From Nonomuraea fuscirosea (lineage in GTDB: Bacteria > Actinomycetota > Actinomycetes > Streptosporangiales > Streptosporangiaceae), in NCBI RefSeq assembly GCF_003001935.1, contig NZ_PVNG01000019.1:186001-250000 (forward strand): a DNA stretch of 64,000 bases. Direction: 5' to 3'. Below, piece after piece: positions 62,078 through 64,000 of the stretch; within the stretch, counting starts at the first letter, position 1; each line of letters begins with the position of its first letter. A model generated the notes under the pieces. It did no database searches, was not told the origin of the DNA, and saw only the letters and a list, made by a program, of their open reading frames with translations. The position numbers were made by a program, and so were the translations under genes.

Positions 62078-62395
62078 GTGCAACGCGTCTGCTTCCTGCT
62101 GAAAGTCCGCCCGGAGCGGTTGGCGGAGTACCGCGAACGCCACCGCGACGTCTGGCCGGAGATGCGAGAGGCGCTGTCGCGCACCGGCTGGCACAACTAT
62201 TCGCTCTTCCTCACGGACGACGGCCTCCTCGTCGGCTACCTGGAGACCGACGACTTCGAGGCGGCCCAGAAGGCGATGGCCGAGACCGAGGTCAACGCCC
62301 GGTGGCAGGCCGAGATGGCGCCGTTCTTCGAGGGCCTCGACGGCCGCCCCGACGAGGGCATGACACCGCTGACCGAAGTGTTCCACCTGGATTGA
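62078..62395 (+). CDS. rhaM: L-rhamnose mutarotase
   Basis: 105-residue dimeric alpha/beta barrel that interconverts alpha- and beta-L-rhamnose. Family pattern: VRPERLAEYRERHRDVWPEM, SRTGWHNYSLFL, GYLETDDFEAAQKAMAETEV, ending EVFHLD. The GTG at 62078 with GAAGGG seven bases upstream gives the normal family length; the TTG at 62063 overlaps the operator and is rejected. First gene of rhaMID. Confidence 0.95.
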   Translation: MQRVCFLLKVRPERLAEYRERHRDVWPEMREALSRTGWHNYSLFLTDDGLLVGYLETDDFEAAQKAMAETEVNARWQAEMAPFFEGLDGRPDEGMTPLTEVFHLD

Positions 62396-62405
62396 TCGGG
62401 GAGCT

Positions 62406-63563
62406 ATGACTGACATCAAGGCCACGCTGCTGGCCCAGCACATCGAGACGCCGTCCTGGGCCTACGGCAACAGCGGCACCCGGTTCAAGGTGTTCGCGCA
62501 GAAGGGCGTGCCGCGCGACCCGTACGAGAAGCTGGCCGACGCCGCCCAGGTGCACGCCTACACCGGCATCGCCCCCACGGTCGCCCTGCACATCCCGTGG
62601 GACAAGGTCGACGACTACGCCGACCTGGCCCGCCACGCCCGCGAGCTGGGCGTGGGCATCGGCGCGATCAACTCCAACGTCTTCCAGGACGACGACTACA
62701 TGCTCGGCAGCGTCACCCACCCCTCGGGGCGGGTCCGCCGCAAGGCGACCGACCACCTGCTCGAGTGCGTCGACATCATGGACGCCACCGGCTCCGACAC
62801 CCTCAAGCTCTGGTTCTCCGACGGCATCAACTACCCGGGCCAGGACGACATCAGGGCCCGCCAGGACCGCCTGGCCGAGTCGCTGGCCGAGGTCTACGAC
62901 CGCCTCGGCGGGGGCCAGCGCTTCCTGCTGGAGTACAAGCTGTTCGAGCCGGCCTTCTACGCCACCGACGTGCCCGACTGGGGCACCGCCTACGCCCACT
63001 GCGTCAAGCTGGGCCCCAAGGCGCAGGTCGTGGTCGACACCGGCCACCACGCGCCGGGCGTCAACATCGAGTTCATCGTGGCGTTCCTGCTGCGTGAGGG
63101 CAAGCTCGGCGGGTTCGACTTCAACTCCCGCTTCTACGCCGACGACGACCTCATGGTGGGCGCGGCGGACCCGTTCCAGCTGTTCCGCATCATGTACGAG
63201 GTCGTCCGCGGCGGCGGCCTGGACGCCGGGACGGGCGTGGCGTTCATGCTGGACCAGTGCCACAACATCGAGCCCAAGATCCCGGGTCAGATCCGCTCGG
63301 TCATGAACGTGCAGGAGGCCACCGCCAAGGCGCTGCTGGTGGACCGCGAGGCGCTGGCCGCCGCGCAGGCGGAGGGCGACGTGCTGGGCGCGAACGCCGT
63401 GTTCATGGACGCCTACAACACCGACGTGCGGCCGCTGCTCGCCGAGCTGCGCGAGGAGCGGGGCCTCGCGCCCGACCCGATGGCCGCCTACGCCAAGTCC
63501 GGATACTTCGAGAAGATCGCCGCCGAGCGCGTCGGCGGCCAGCAGGCCGGCTGGGGGGCCTAG
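62406..63563 (+). CDS. rhaI: L-rhamnose isomerase
   Basis: 385-residue TIM-barrel aldose-ketose isomerase converting L-rhamnose to L-rhamnulose. It is the actinobacterial/Pseudomonas RhaI type, not E. coli RhaA. Seen are IETPSWAYGNSGTRFKVFAQ at the N-terminus, substrate and metal residues in FLLEYKLFEPAFYATDVPDW, VVVDTGHHAPGVNIEFIVAF and FDFNSRFYADDDLMVGAADP. It follows rhaM by 10 bases. Product goes to RhaB. Confidence 0.95.
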   Translation: MTDIKATLLAQHIETPSWAYGNSGTRFKVFAQKGVPRDPYEKLADAAQVHAYTGIAPTVALHIPWDKVDDYADLARHARELGVGIGAINSNVFQDDDYMLGSVTHPSGRVRRKATDHLLECVDIMDATGSDTLKLWFSDGINYPGQDDIRARQDRLAESLAEVYDRLGGGQRFLLEYKLFEPAFYATDVPDWGTAYAHCVKLGPKAQVVVDTGHHAPGVNIEFIVAFLLREGKLGGFDFNSRFYADDDLMVGAADPFQLFRIMYEVVRGGGLDAGTGVAFMLDQCHNIEPKIPGQIRSVMNVQEATAKALLVDREALAAAQAEGDVLGANAVFMDAYNTDVRPLLAELREERGLAPDPMAAYAKSGYFEKIAAERVGGQQAGWGA

Positions 63564-63570
63564 CACCACG

Positions 63571-64000
63571 ATGGACAAGCTGACTTCTGACGACACCGTA
63601 CGCGAACTGCTGGAACGCTCTCATCGCCTGGGAGCCGACCCGCGCAACACGAACTTCGCGGGCGGCAACACCTCGGCCAAGGGCGCCGCGCCCGACCCCG
63701 TCACCGGCGAGGAGACGGAGCTGCTCTGGGTCAAGGGCTCGGGCGGCGACCTCGGCACGCTGAAGGAGCAGGGCCTGGCCGTGCTCCGCCTCGACCGGCT
63801 GCGCGCGCTCAAGGGCGTCTACCCGGGCGTGGAGCGCGAGGACGAGATGGTCGCGGCCTTCGACTACTGCCTGCACGGCAAGGGCGGCGCCGCGCCGTCG
63901 ATCGACACCGCCATGCACGCCCTGGTCGACGCCGGCCACGTGGACCACCTGCACCCCGACGCCGGCATCGCCATCGCGACCGCCGCCGACGGCGAGGAGC
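63571..64000 (+). CDS. rhaD: Rhamnulose-1-phosphate aldolase/dehydrogenase, 3'-truncated
   Basis: The window ends 143 codons into this gene. The N-terminus (MDKLTSDDTVRELLERSHRL, then NTNFAGGNTSAKG and LLWVKGSGGDLGTLKEQG) and class II aldolase zinc segment VDHLHPDAGIAIATA match the N-terminal domain of the bifunctional aldolase/short-chain dehydrogenase (RhaEW/RhaD type). It cleaves rhamnulose-1-P to DHAP and lactaldehyde. It starts 7 bases after rhaI. Whether the dehydrogenase half is present cannot be seen. Confidence 0.9.
   Translation, partial: MDKLTSDDTVRELLERSHRLGADPRNTNFAGGNTSAKGAAPDPVTGEETELLWVKGSGGDLGTLKEQGLAVLRLDRLRALKGVYPGVEREDEMVAAFDYCLHGKGGAAPSIDTAMHALVDAGHVDHLHPDAGIAIATAADGEE

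Overview
The window is very GC-rich, with strongly G/C-biased third codon positions, many GTG/TTG starts and dense 4-nt gene overlaps. Together with the gene content (pheT, CUT1 sugar importers without their own ATPase, LacI/ROK regulators, a GH10-FN3-CBM2 xylanase, RhaMI rhamnose genes), this suggests the chromosome of a saprophytic, mycelial actinomycete. A Streptosporangiaceae/Nonomuraea-like host is a guess; nothing in the window fixes the genus. No rRNA, tRNA, integrase, transposase or CRISPR array was seen.

Layout. 0-2 kb: 3' part of pheT with a clean terminator. 2-13.9 kb: single genes (Uma2-type nuclease, metallophosphoesterase, MFS exporter, cyclase-family hydrolase, NTF2-like protein plus small membrane protein, acyl-CoA synthetase, secreted xylanase, VOC protein). 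Several of these are separated by long non-coding spacers made of decayed minisatellites, with a different repeat unit in each spacer. 13.9-21 kb: LacI regulator, CUT1 importer and GH38 alpha-mannosidase, with matching operator-like sites at both ends of the LacI gene. 21.0-21.9 kb: a gene graveyard holding a collapsed sugar-ABC locus and a collapsed GntR regulator. 22-26.3 kb: ROK regulator and a second CUT1 importer, with a palindrome between them. 26.4-31.2 kb: alpha/beta hydrolase and a large secreted subtilisin. 31.2-36.2 kb: a three-gene operon encoding a DUF559-type nuclease, a winged-helix-like protein and a dual-P-loop AAA/HerA-like ATPase. This is the best candidate here for an undescribed (possibly genome-defence) system. 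36.3-38.3 kb: membrane sensor-domain protein, nitrilase and HxlR regulator. 38.4-47.4 kb: a seven-gene, translationally coupled operon for muropeptide/amino-sugar uptake and recycling (SBP, OppB, OppC, MurQ, AnmK, serine hydrolase, double ABC ATPase), divergent from an RpiR/MurR regulator. 47.5-51.9 kb: a broken calcium-binding secreted-protein gene, sulfotransferase, Tat-exported sulfatase, PGRP amidase and a NUDIX-like protein. 52-57.3 kb: a formate dehydrogenase operon (Cys-type FdhA, FdhB, NrfD-like subunit) ending in a 37-residue membrane protein. 57.3-64 kb: an L-rhamnose regulon (LacI, RhaB, GH42 beta-galactosidase, RhaM, RhaI, RhaD start) tied together by three copies of one operator sequence.

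How it works together. Secreted or exported hydrolases (xylanase, protease, sulfatase) and intracellular glycosidases (GH38, GH42) are paired with sugar importers and substrate-responsive regulators, a plant- or microbe-debris degrader's toolkit. The muropeptide operon recycles cell wall. All functions are read from sequence features and family knowledge; no database search was run.
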